DNA of 35,375 bases. It comes from a virus. Under the pieces are notes generated by a model. It ran no database searches. It saw only the letters and a list, made by a program, of their open reading frames with translations, and was not told where the DNA came from. Positions 22,015 through 30,059 of the stretch are shown here, piece by piece; the stretch's first letter is position 1, and every line of letters starts with the position of its first letter. The DNA lies in the IMG/VR virus record IMGVR_UViG_3300028597_000048, positions 1-35,375 of that record. One strand, written 5' to 3'. The position numbers and the translations under genes are program-made.

Positions 22015-22827
22015 ATGGCAGAACTGACCATCAAGGACCTCAAAGAGGCCAAGTACAACCCGCGTGTCATCAGTGAAAAGCGACTGGACAACCTGCACCT
22101 GTCCATGACTACCTACGGTGACCTGTCTGGTGTCGTCTTCAACAAGAAGACCCAGAACCTAATTTCCGGTCACCAGCGCTTGAAGCGTCTGCGCGGCAAG
22201 GACGTCAAGACCAAGATCGTCACAAAGCCTGTGAAGGACGCCTTCGGTACCGTTGCAGAAGGTCACATCGTTGCGAAGACTGCGAGCGGCGAAATCCGTA
22301 TCCCACTCCGCATCGTGGACTGGAGCGACAAGAAATCCGAGATGGCGGCCAACATCGCAGCGAACGCGCACGGTGGTGACTTCGACCGTACCAAGCTGGG
22401 CGCCATGCTGGAGAAGCTCGACGCAGGCAAGTCGTTCGACGTGAACGTCCTGGGTATCGACCCACTGAGCCTGCGTGGCTTGATGCCAAAGATGCCAACG
22501 CTCGACTCCAAAGGTCGCGAAATCGACAACGATGGCGAAGGCAAGGAGTCGTTCCAAGAGTTCGGCGAGGACAGCTTCGAGTTCGAGCATTGCTGCCCGA
22601 AGTGCAAGTTCCAGTTCAACACCAGTGCCAAGTCGCAGCCTGCGGCCAAGGCTGAGCCGAAAGCTCCGAAGCTCAAGCTGAAAGAGAAAGACGGCAAGAA
22701 GGCCAAGGACACGTCGAAAGACAAAGAGAAGGTCAAGAGTAAGGACAAGGGTGACAAGCCCAAGAAATCCAAGCTCGCGGCTCCGAAGAAGACAGAGCTG
22801 AAAATGCCAGCGAAGAAAAAGAAGTAA
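22015..22827 (+). CDS. ParB/sulfiredoxin-fold protein with zinc knuckle and Lys-rich tail
   Basis: A 270-residue protein. The N-terminal ParB-like fold is shown by NPR (15-17), a short hydrophobic strand GVVFN and the phosphate-binding ISGHQRL (50-56). A CCPKCKF knuckle lies near 193-198, and the last 70 residues are mostly Lys with Ala/Pro/Asp, probably a DNA-binding tail. Proteins with this domain commonly sit beside DNA methyltransferases in phages, and some act as nucleases or NTP-dependent switches. The next gene, ten bases downstream, is a cytosine methyltransferase, so a role in target choice or in cutting unmodified DNA is plausible but inferred. Confidence 0.78.
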   Translation: MAELTIKDLKEAKYNPRVISEKRLDNLHLSMTTYGDLSGVVFNKKTQNLISGHQRLKRLRGKDVKTKIVTKPVKDAFGTVAEGHIVAKTASGEIRIPLRIVDWSDKKSEMAANIAANAHGGDFDRTKLGAMLEKLDAGKSFDVNVLGIDPLSLRGLMPKMPTLDSKGREIDNDGEGKESFQEFGEDSFEFEHCCPKCKFQFNTSAKSQPAAKAEPKAPKLKLKEKDGKKAKDTSKDKEKVKSKDKGDKPKKSKLAAPKKTELKMPAKKKK

Positions 22828-22837
22828 GGACGCAGCC

Positions 22838-23851
22838 ATGGCCAATGAGAAACGCATTCCCAAGATCCCTTCGATGAAGAAGATCAACGCGCTGCCCAAG
22901 CACTTCAAAGGCATCAGTTCTTTCAGTGGCTGTGGCGGCTCGTCTACTGGCGTGAAGATGGCGGGCATCCAAGTGCTCGCGGCTACCGAGTTCATCAAGC
23001 CGGCCATCGAAACCTACCAGAAGAACCACAAAGGTACCATGGTCATCGGCGAAGACATTCGCAAGGTTGACTGGGCAGCCATTCGCAAAGAGCTTGGCCT
23101 GAAACGTGGCCAGCTCGACTTCTCGGAAGGTAGCCCACCGTGCAAGTCCTTCTCCACGTCTGGCACTGGCAGTGATGACTGGGGCAAGGAAAAGCTGTAC
23201 AGCGAGAACGTCTACCAGCGCACAGACGACCTCTTCTACGAGGAAATGCGCAAGCTGGAAGCCTTCATGCCGAAGGTGTTTGTTTGCGAGAACGTCAAAG
23301 GCATGGTCGAGGGTGACGCGAAGGGTTACTTCGTCGAGATTCTCCGTGACCTGAAAGCGATCGGTTACAGCGTGCGTGCGCAAGTGCTCAACGCTGCGTA
23401 TCTCGGCGTGGCACAAGCCCGTGAGCGTGTGATCTTCGTCGGTGTGCGCGACGACTTGGTGAAGAAGGGTTTCAACCCTGTATTCCCAACGCCTCACAAG
23501 TATGCCATCAACGTGAACGATGTTCTGCCTCACGTGGCGTACCTGAAGTCGAAGCACAAGGGTGACCTGAAGTACGTACCTGCGTCGATCCCTTCGCCAA
23601 CGATCGTGGCCAGTGATGGTACCAACAGCGAGACTGCTGGCTTCTCCTCTGGCGGGTTCATCGAGACCCTTGATGGTGATCGCCGCAAGTACACCATCGA
23701 CGAGTTGAAGACCATTTTCACCTTCCCCGAAGACTTCATCTTCACTGGTACCTACAAGCAGCAGTTTGAACGCATCGGCCGTTCGGTACCGCCGCTCATG
23801 ATGTACCACGTCGTGCGCGAACTCCGCAAGCACATCCTCGAAAAGCTGTAA
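22838..23851 (+). CDS. C5-cytosine DNA methyltransferase-family enzyme with Arg in motif X; likely carboxymethyltransferase
   Basis: A 337-residue enzyme with all core C5-methyltransferase motifs: I FSGCGGSSTG (29-38), IV SPPCKS with catalytic C102, VI ENV (151-153), VIII QARERV (193-198) and motif X. In motif X, G-N-(A/S)-V-P-P is nearly universal; here it reads IGRSVPP, with R315 in place of the Asn. From memory of the literature, changing this same Asn to Lys in M.MpeI lets the enzyme use carboxy-SAM. The next gene is a CmoA homologue, which would supply carboxy-SAM. I therefore infer that it installs 5-carboxymethylcytosine. The target recognition region (about 215-290) is short, so target specificity is probably relaxed or short. 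Part of a unit with the ParB-like gene, closed by a terminator. Confidence 0.9.
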   Translation: MANEKRIPKIPSMKKINALPKHFKGISSFSGCGGSSTGVKMAGIQVLAATEFIKPAIETYQKNHKGTMVIGEDIRKVDWAAIRKELGLKRGQLDFSEGSPPCKSFSTSGTGSDDWGKEKLYSENVYQRTDDLFYEEMRKLEAFMPKVFVCENVKGMVEGDAKGYFVEILRDLKAIGYSVRAQVLNAAYLGVAQARERVIFVGVRDDLVKKGFNPVFPTPHKYAINVNDVLPHVAYLKSKHKGDLKYVPASIPSPTIVASDGTNSETAGFSSGGFIETLDGDRRKYTIDELKTIFTFPEDFIFTGTYKQQFERIGRSVPPLMMYHVVRELRKHILEKL

Positions 23852-23860
23852 GCCTCGCAC

Positions 23861-23886
23861 AAAGGGAGCCTCGCGCTCCCTTTTTG
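23861..23886 (+). terminator. Rho-independent terminator
   Basis: A 9-bp stem AAAGGGAGC / GCTCCCTTT continuing into TTTTTG, ten bases after the methyltransferase stop codon. Confidence 0.9.
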
Positions 23887-23897
23887 TGGCCTTGAAA

Positions 23898-23905
23898 CTG
23901 TAAAT
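23898..23905 (+). promoter_or_regulatory. CTGTAAAT motif, putative promoter of the CmoA-like unit
   Basis: CTGTAAAT lies between the terminator and the CmoA-like gene, 50 bases before the chosen ATG. It would give the cofactor gene and the ligase gene a transcript of their own. Confidence 0.42.
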
Positions 23906-23947
23906 GACCAGTAAGCCCACATGGGCATCAAACATGGAGTTACGGAC

Positions 23948-24733
23948 ATGCAACCAATCGAAACCCTGCGCGACGATCACGTACCCGGCCAGAAGTGGGA
24001 GTTCAACGAGGACGTCGCCAAGAAGTTTGACAACATGCTGGAGCGCAGCATCCCCGGCTATGGTTCGATGCGTGAATTGGTGTGGCGACTGGGCAAGAAC
24101 TTCGTCAAGACACCGTGCAACGTCATTGACCTCGGTGCAAGCCGCGGTGAAGCGAGTGCCAAGTTCATCGGTGCGTTCCCAGAAGCCCAGTTCTACCTGA
24201 GCGAAATCTCTGACCCGATGCTGGAAGAAATGCGTGGGCGCTTCGCCGATCAGTTCAACGTGCATCCGTGCAGCTACGACCTGCGCAAGAAGGCCAAAGA
24301 GATTGCTGACGCCATTCGCTGGCCGAGCGCGCACATGAGCGGCAGTGTGGAAGTCCACAAAGTGCAGACGCTGCCGACGAACCTCGTGCTGTCGATCCTC
24401 ACCATGATCTTCGTGCCGATCAACTTCCGACCATCCATTCTCAAGGGTGTGTACGATGGTCTGGAATCTGGCGGTGCCTTTTTCATGGTAGAGAAGGTGC
24501 TGGGCAACACGGCAGTGATGCAAGAACTGCTGGTCGATGCCTACCATGAGTACAAGCACGACAACGGCTATAGCTGGGAAGACATTGAGCGCAAGCGTGC
24601 AGCCCTCGAAGGTGTTCAGGTCCCAGTGACCCATGAGAACAATATCGAAATGCTGCGCACCGCTGGTTTCCGTAGCGTCGAGACGTTCTTCCGCAACCTC
24701 AACTTCGTGGGCTACATCGCCATCAAGGACTAA
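23948..24733 (+). CDS. CmoA-like carboxy-SAM synthase
   Basis: A 261-residue SAM-fold protein clearly related to CmoA, which converts SAM and prephenate to carboxy-SAM. Matches to my memory of the E. coli sequence include the N-terminal FDNMLERSIPGYGSM (27-41), motif I VIDLGASRGEAS (59-70), GVYDGLESGGAFFMVEK (167-183), DAYHEYKHDNGYSWEDIERK (197-216) and the ending FFRNLNFVGYIAIK. R217 aligns with CmoA Arg199, which binds the cofactor carboxylate. The ATG at 23948 is chosen for GGAG eight bases upstream rather than the one at 23921. In bacteria the product serves tRNA wobble modification by CmoB. Here the neighbouring DNA methyltransferase with an altered motif X suggests use on DNA. None of the phage tRNAs in this window would carry cmo5U. 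Confidence 0.87.
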   Translation: MQPIETLRDDHVPGQKWEFNEDVAKKFDNMLERSIPGYGSMRELVWRLGKNFVKTPCNVIDLGASRGEASAKFIGAFPEAQFYLSEISDPMLEEMRGRFADQFNVHPCSYDLRKKAKEIADAIRWPSAHMSGSVEVHKVQTLPTNLVLSILTMIFVPINFRPSILKGVYDGLESGGAFFMVEKVLGNTAVMQELLVDAYHEYKHDNGYSWEDIERKRAALEGVQVPVTHENNIEMLRTAGFRSVETFFRNLNFVGYIAIKD

Positions 24734-24736
24734 GCA

Positions 24737-25189
24737 ATGCGCGAACTCCAATTACTCCGCAAGCGTGTGAAAACGCTGTGGAAAATGGAAGAGGGCCTGA
24801 GCCCGAATGAGCGTCGTCTCCATCAGTGGCAAGTGTCTGCAACCCAAGCAGGCATCATGTACACCGTAGGTAAGGGCGATGCCAACACGTTCTTCTATGC
24901 CGTCAACGGCAACGATATGAAGTTCGTGATGCCAGACGTGATGATGAAGTTGCTGGACGATTGGACCAACAGCGATTACGTGGCGTACACGATCACCAAG
25001 AAGAAGGATATCAGCGGCATGCCTTTGCGCACGTCGCCAGCCGCCTTCCTCAAAGTGACGAAGGACAAGTACCTGGGTTACTACATCGTGGGCATCAAGT
25101 CCAACGGTGACATTGTTCGCCTGCACAAACTTGAAGGCGGACTCCAGGGTAACCACTGGGTCAAATTCAAAGGCAAGAAGAAACGCTAG
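24737..25189 (+). CDS. Hypothetical protein between CmoA-like and ligase genes
   Basis: A 150-residue basic protein with mixed strands and helices and no recognised motif. It starts three bases after the CmoA-like stop and ends eight bases before the ligase ATG, so it is tightly bound into that unit. It could be an accessory or recognition factor for DNA modification; nothing in the sequence shows this directly. Confidence 0.78.
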   Translation: MRELQLLRKRVKTLWKMEEGLSPNERRLHQWQVSATQAGIMYTVGKGDANTFFYAVNGNDMKFVMPDVMMKLLDDWTNSDYVAYTITKKKDISGMPLRTSPAAFLKVTKDKYLGYYIVGIKSNGDIVRLHKLEGGLQGNHWVKFKGKKKR

Positions 25190-25197
25190 GAGCGATC

Positions 25198-26055
25198 ATG
25201 GATCAGAAGACGCGAGCCAGAAAGCTCCGTAAAGCCCTCGTTGAACGGGCAGCGTCGTACGGCGTGAAGAAGGTAGCCGTGCCAATGAGCAGCGGTGTGG
25301 ATAGCCACTGCGCTCTGTTTGCTTGCCTCGAGGCTGGGTTGAAGCCGCATGTGTATAGCTTCCACCTCGAAGGTGTCGAGAGCCGTGACGTGCGCATCGC
25401 CCAGCTGACTGCGAAAGAGTTCGGGCTGCCGTTCACCAAAGTCACGTTGCCCACTGGCCAGAAGCGTTTGATGAAGGACGTCGTGAAGCTTGCCGAGTTT
25501 GGCTGCCGATCGAAGACCGACTTCGAGTGCTTCTGGCCGATGTACCATCTGCTACCTAAGATCAAAGAAGATGTGTTCTTCACTGGTCACGGTGCAGACA
25601 GCCTGTACTGCCTGAGTCGCAAAGCCTGCCAGCACTACGCTGGGCGCGAAGACGAATTCCGTGCGCTCGCCTTCTCGTCCAACAAAGCCTTCCAGAAGGG
25701 CTTGATCGAGAAGTGGTGCGCAGAGAACGGCGGCGACCTTGCGTACTGCCCGATCTTCTTCACGCCGAAGATTCTGAAAATCTTCCAGGGTGCAACACCT
25801 GCTGACCTGAACAAGCCTATCCAGAAGGCAGTCAGCCGCATGGCATTCGAGGAGTATTTCGAGCGCGTGCGTGTGTACGTTCACCAACCGTTCCAGTTGG
25901 GCGACACCGGCATCAAGGCTGGGTTCGAGGAGCATCTGCTCGAAAGCCCACTGAACACCAAAGGCTACAAGTCTGTAGTCGGCATCTACAACGAGCTGGT
26001 GCGTACTAACGGTCCAGCAGTAAGCGAACCAGATACAGGGTGGGACGACGAATGA
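25198..26055 (+). CDS. Asparagine-synthetase-like ATP-dependent (amido)ligase
   Basis: A 285-residue protein of the PP-loop ATP-pyrophosphatase superfamily, closest in layout to the C-terminal domain of asparagine synthetase B. The PP-loop is VPMSSGVDSH (28-37), and FTGHGADSLYCLS (128-140) matches the GxGxDELF region of AsnB. No N-terminal glutaminase domain is present, so the amine source would be free ammonia, another amine or a separate protein. Such enzymes adenylate a carboxylate and pass it to an amine. In this operon a carboxymethyl group on cytosine would be a fitting substrate, giving an amide or conjugate; that is inference. AGGAGC precedes the ATG; the end overlaps the next gene (ATGA). 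Confidence 0.8.
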   Translation: MDQKTRARKLRKALVERAASYGVKKVAVPMSSGVDSHCALFACLEAGLKPHVYSFHLEGVESRDVRIAQLTAKEFGLPFTKVTLPTGQKRLMKDVVKLAEFGCRSKTDFECFWPMYHLLPKIKEDVFFTGHGADSLYCLSRKACQHYAGREDEFRALAFSSNKAFQKGLIEKWCAENGGDLAYCPIFFTPKILKIFQGATPADLNKPIQKAVSRMAFEEYFERVRVYVHQPFQLGDTGIKAGFEEHLLESPLNTKGYKSVVGIYNELVRTNGPAVSEPDTGWDDE

Positions 26056-26687
26056 GCACCGTGATGACCAAGTACACTCGGATCAACCTGAACACGGCCG
26101 AGCTGTACTTCAAGCAAGCCTGCGCCGAACTCTACCCAACGTTCGATCACCCGAACAAGGCACAGTTGCGCGCAGCCTACGACAAGATCATGGACGGCGG
26201 TGTTGAGCGTCCAGACTTCGAGCGTCCTGCCGAGTGTCCTGCCCTGACGCCTCTCCAGATCGAGTTCGCAGAAGGCGTAGCCAAGTTGGTTGAAGAATAC
26301 TTCGACTCGGCATCACCAAGCGCGACCGCAGTGCACACATTCCTCGCGTTCGAAGGCCTCGACCCGAAAGAAGGCTACCACATCAGCGAAGACAAGCATG
26401 TGATCGACCTGTTCGCTCGCTTCGTTGACCTCGGCAAAGGTGCCTACGACTACATCGCTCGCCGTGCAATCCAGCAGACCCACGTCGATCCACGTTTCAT
26501 CGTGATCCGTTTGGCTGACGACTGCAAGCGCTACGGTGTGCGTACTCTGCGCGCTCCAACGTCGGAAGGTGAAGTGATGTTCAGCCTTGATCCGCTTGAG
26601 CACCACAAGAAGTTCGACAACCAAATCTTCATCCCAGCGATCGGCGGTTACTACGGCATCGTTGGCAAGACTCGTTCCGAGGGCTGA
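26052..26687 (+). CDS. Hypothetical protein
   Basis: A 211-residue acidic protein of unrecognised family, coupled to the ligase gene by an ATGA overlap. It begins with a helical region and has a stretch of conserved-looking Asp/His/Arg (about 155-195), but no motif I can name. Coupling suggests a link to the modification genes or simply operon packing. Confidence 0.8.
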   Translation: MSTVMTKYTRINLNTAELYFKQACAELYPTFDHPNKAQLRAAYDKIMDGGVERPDFERPAECPALTPLQIEFAEGVAKLVEEYFDSASPSATAVHTFLAFEGLDPKEGYHISEDKHVIDLFARFVDLGKGAYDYIARRAIQQTHVDPRFIVIRLADDCKRYGVRTLRAPTSEGEVMFSLDPLEHHKKFDNQIFIPAIGGYYGIVGKTRSEG

Positions 26688-26689
26688 CC

Positions 26690-27298
26690 ATGTCTCAGTT
26701 CAAACTGAAAGACTTCCCGATGCTGGAGTACGACTATCCGACCGATCAGATCGAACGCTCTGGTGGCATCAGTCAGGACACACGCTACGACTACGTTGCC
26801 AGTTCGTTTCTCAACGGCCTGATCAACTACGGCAAGAATCACAAGTGGTTCCTGCTGGCACGCTACGGGCTGGAGAAGCCTGAGGCTGAACGTGTCGATG
26901 ACGACGATGACAACGACGCCAACTGGATTGCACCCACCGAAGCGAACTACCAAGCGTTTGCTGATCGCGTGACCGCAGATCGTATGCAGTGCTTCAAGCC
27001 CATCGGCGATGACTGGCTGGTGCTGTACGAAACCGAGGCCAGCTACTTCTTCATGTGGTATGACCAAGACAGCAGCGATTGCAGCGTCGAGCGCTTCTGC
27101 CGCCGTTCGCTTGCCGATCCTGTGTACGGCATCACCACATTCGAGCAATTCGTCGAGGCACGTATTTCCTGGTTCAAGGAAGCTCACTTCGGCGAGAGCG
27201 AGCGTTGCGGCTACTACCCGCAAGGCCAAACACCACAAGAGCGTGTTGACATCCTTGTCAGCCCAGCCCAACAACCGAGAGGCTGGTTCAGCTCGTAA
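26690..27298 (+). CDS. Hypothetical protein
   Basis: A 202-residue acidic protein with an Asp-rich patch VDDDDDNDAN (69-78), many aromatic residues and a C-terminal Pro/Gln-rich tail. It starts two bases after the previous stop. No domain recognised. Confidence 0.8.
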   Translation: MSQFKLKDFPMLEYDYPTDQIERSGGISQDTRYDYVASSFLNGLINYGKNHKWFLLARYGLEKPEAERVDDDDDNDANWIAPTEANYQAFADRVTADRMQCFKPIGDDWLVLYETEASYFFMWYDQDSSDCSVERFCRRSLADPVYGITTFEQFVEARISWFKEAHFGESERCGYYPQGQTPQERVDILVSPAQQPRGWFSS

Positions 27299-27307
27299 GG
27301 AATTCCC

Positions 27308-28333
27308 ATGGCCAAGAAAGACAAAGAGAAGAAAAAGGAGAAGAAGTCCAAGTCTCCTGCGATGATGGCAATCCAGAAGGACAGCTACATCATCGTGCGT
27401 GTTGGCACCAAGCATCATCTGTGCCTCGCGATCAACCCTGAGCGCAATCGCGCAGTGATCGACCGCACTCTGGCTGACGAAGAACACCAGACCATCGAGT
27501 ACGATGACCAAACACTGGTCGCCAACCTCGGTCTGAACCCGAAGCCAGGCGGCAATGCGTTTGGTGTGAAGATCAACCCGTACATCACCAGCGTCGATTC
27601 CAAGTACGGGCCGATGCACTTCTTCCGTGTGCTGGAAGACCTGGAGAAGAAAGCGCTCAAGTCTGCGCTGCGTCGTACCTACGATGCGATGCTGGAGAAC
27701 AACCTGAACATCTTCCCGCTGGGTAGCATCAAGCTGTTCCCGAAGCGGGGCAAGTACGCAGGTTGCTACCACATCAAGCGCTCCATGAGCGAGTTCACTG
27801 ACGGCATCGACCTGTACCCAGACACGTTCACCGACCGTGCGTACAACGAGTATGTCCTGTACCACGAGTACGCGCACGCCGTCTGGTTCCGCATGGTACC
27901 GGGTGCGTACAAGGCGCGCTGGATCAAGCTCTACCACAAGCGTCTGGAGCTGAACAGCATCCTGAAAGATCGGTTGGAGTCGATGCTTGGCGAACTGATC
28001 GAGTTCAGCGGCACGTTCAAGGAATTCTATAAAGAGCTTGAAGATCAAGACTCTCTGGTATTCCGTGAAGTGCTCAGCCACTACAAGCGCTACCACAAGC
28101 TCGACGGCCGCAGCCTCGAAATCCTCTACCTCGAGGACAGCGAGAAGTTTGCCTCGATGTGGCCGAAGCGTACCACGATCGTTGAGTCGCGTCCTGATCT
28201 GTCCGAATACTCCATGGTGAGCCCGGACGAGTTCTTTGCAGAGGCATTCGCATTCCACATGACTGGGAAGACGATGCCTAAAGACATTACCAAGGCTATG
28301 GAGAAAACCCTGAAGGCGCTCCAGAGCATCTAA
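27308..28333 (+). CDS. Putative zinc metallopeptidase (HEXXH)
   Basis: A 341-residue protein with a very basic N-terminus (first 17 residues largely Lys/Glu) and a zincin motif HEYAH at 186-190, followed about 115 residues later by DEFFAEAFAFH (307-317), where a Glu (308 or 312) can be the third zinc ligand. The arrangement resembles gluzincins, including the anthrax-lethal-factor-like and ImmA/IrrE-like groups. There is no signal peptide, so it would act in the infected cell or as a virion-associated protease. Targets are unknown: head-protein maturation and cleavage of a host regulator are both possible. It lies in the same direction as, and close to, its neighbours. Confidence 0.72.
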   Translation: MAKKDKEKKKEKKSKSPAMMAIQKDSYIIVRVGTKHHLCLAINPERNRAVIDRTLADEEHQTIEYDDQTLVANLGLNPKPGGNAFGVKINPYITSVDSKYGPMHFFRVLEDLEKKALKSALRRTYDAMLENNLNIFPLGSIKLFPKRGKYAGCYHIKRSMSEFTDGIDLYPDTFTDRAYNEYVLYHEYAHAVWFRMVPGAYKARWIKLYHKRLELNSILKDRLESMLGELIEFSGTFKEFYKELEDQDSLVFREVLSHYKRYHKLDGRSLEILYLEDSEKFASMWPKRTTIVESRPDLSEYSMVSPDEFFAEAFAFHMTGKTMPKDITKAMEKTLKALQSI

Positions 28334-28345
28334 AGGAGTTCACTG

Positions 28346-28912
28346 ATGAACGACCTCGCTACCTTGAAGTCCCTTACGAACATTATGCCGATCGCTACTC
28401 TCGGCAATCGCCCGCGTGACATTGCGTTCAACCGCTTCAAGTTTGAACGCCTCAGCGCGCACGGCTCTGTGGAAAACGGCATCGTCCTGACAATCAACGA
28501 CGACGCCTTCGAAGATGTTGAGGAGTGGATGGACTACATCCACTCGCCCATTGGAACTCAGACGGTGCATCGCACTGCTACAGCTGAGGACCTGCAGAGC
28601 CTATCGTTGGCTATGCCTGCAAATATGCTGCGCAAACGCAACGTCACCAACTACGTGACGATGCTGACCGACGACAAAGTGGTGTTTCGTTTCGTGACGG
28701 CTCGGTGGCGAGGCGTGGACTATCCGATCGAAGAACTCAATCGGTACTTCACCCAGCTGCGACTCGCGTACTACCTGAGCGACGAAGTGGGCGTTATTGA
28801 TCTGCGAATTGCGCTGGGTAGTGTAAACCATCATTACACCAGCATACATCAACTCGAGGACATCCTGTACACGATGGCCTACCATTTCTTCCGCGAAGAT
28901 ACGGAGCTCTAA
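28346..28912 (+). CDS. Hypothetical protein upstream of clamp loader
   Basis: A 188-residue protein of unrecognised family with AAAGGAG before the ATG. It looks alpha/beta and has no metal or nucleotide motif. It lies four bases before the clamp-loader gene, so probably part of the replication-recombination unit that runs to 35026. Confidence 0.78.
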   Translation: MNDLATLKSLTNIMPIATLGNRPRDIAFNRFKFERLSAHGSVENGIVLTINDDAFEDVEEWMDYIHSPIGTQTVHRTATAEDLQSLSLAMPANMLRKRNVTNYVTMLTDDKVVFRFVTARWRGVDYPIEELNRYFTQLRLAYYLSDEVGVIDLRIALGSVNHHYTSIHQLEDILYTMAYHFFREDTEL

Positions 28913-28916
28913 TAGC

Positions 28917-30053
28917 ATGGCGAAGAAGCAGAAGGCTGCGATTGAAGAGACGGCATCAGCCACTCAGTCTCTCGCCGTTACTCACCGACCGCGCACACTC
29001 AAAGACGTTGTTGGTCAAGACGACAGCGTTTCCATCATCAAGGGTATGATTAAGCGCAACCGTTTCCCGGGCGCCATCTTGATTAGCGGTGTCACAGGCA
29101 CTGGCAAGACGACGCTGGCGCGTATCCTTGCGACGTACATGAACGCCGACGATCCGAAGAACGTCCGTGAGTCCATGGCGTACAAGCTGGGCGAGAAGCA
29201 TCCAGACGTCACCATCGTCAACGCAGGTACTCACGGTAAGGTCGAGGACATTCGCTCTCTCGTCCGTGGTGCCAACGCTGCGCCGCATACCAACTACCGC
29301 GTGTTCATCATCGACGAGGCGCACAAGCTCACCGGTGCGTCCGCAGAAGCGCTGCTGGTTCCTATCGAAGAGCCTAGCATCCACACCATCTGGATTCTCT
29401 GCACGACGAACCCAGAGAAGCTGGTCGATACCATCGCCGGGCGTTGCACCAAGATCAACCTGAACCGCATCGAACCAGAGCACATCGTCTCTCGCCTGCA
29501 GTACATTGTCGAGCAAGAGAAGATGGACTTCGTCAAAGGCAAGGAAGGCAAGAAGGCATTGGAGCTGATCGCCGCCATGTGCGACGGCAGTATGCGCAAC
29601 GCCATTGCCCACCTTGAAGCCGTGATGTTCGCGGGCTTCGGCGGCAAGAAGCTCGACGCAGAAGGTGCACTCAAGGCATACGTCGAATCGTCGGCAGCAG
29701 ACCTTGACAAGGCGGCAGCATCTGTCGTTGCAGCCACGATGAACCTAGACCTGCCTGGGTTGATCGCCATCATCCGTAAAGCGCAGAACCCACGCGGCAT
29801 CGTGTACAAGACACGCGCCCTGCTCGACTACCTGATCGGTGCGAAGACCAAGACGGCGAAGTTCCTGCCGTACTCCGGGCGCATCTTCGAGCAGCTTGCC
29901 AAGAAGATGGATATCAAATACGGGCTCAAAGGCCTGGTGATGCTCCAGCACACCATCGTCGAACTGGAGCTGCAACTCAACTCGACCAGCATCGACGAAT
30001 CGGTGCTCCTGCAAACCTATCTCGGCCGTTTCGTGATCGAGAACAAAGGCTAA
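28917..30053 (+). CDS. Sliding-clamp loader AAA+ subunit (T4 gp44 / DnaX-like)
   Basis: A 378-residue AAA+ ATPase that would open and load the phage sliding clamp. Motifs in order: Walker A GVTGTGKTT (58-66), Walker B VFIIDEAH (129-136), sensor 1 CTTNPEKL (162-169) and an RFC/DnaX-like GRCTKI (175-180, the SRC region). The N-terminal PRTLKDVVGQDD matches the family start. No DnaX-type zinc module is visible between Walker A and B. The C-terminal third is helical, as in the collar domain. Its small-subunit partner (gp62-like) is not evident in the window. It is followed seven bases later by the SbcC-like gene. Confidence 0.9.
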   Translation: MAKKQKAAIEETASATQSLAVTHRPRTLKDVVGQDDSVSIIKGMIKRNRFPGAILISGVTGTGKTTLARILATYMNADDPKNVRESMAYKLGEKHPDVTIVNAGTHGKVEDIRSLVRGANAAPHTNYRVFIIDEAHKLTGASAEALLVPIEEPSIHTIWILCTTNPEKLVDTIAGRCTKINLNRIEPEHIVSRLQYIVEQEKMDFVKGKEGKKALELIAAMCDGSMRNAIAHLEAVMFAGFGGKKLDAEGALKAYVESSAADLDKAAASVVAATMNLDLPGLIAIIRKAQNPRGIVYKTRALLDYLIGAKTKTAKFLPYSGRIFEQLAKKMDIKYGLKGLVMLQHTIVELELQLNSTSIDESVLLQTYLGRFVIENKG

Positions 30054-30059
30054 TCGAAC

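Noticed and set aside
22733-24751. Very long open frame on the minus strand opposite the methyltransferase and CmoA-like genes
   Set aside because: It is antisense to two well-recognised proteins, has no family features and no ribosome site; long antisense frames follow from the codon use of this genome.
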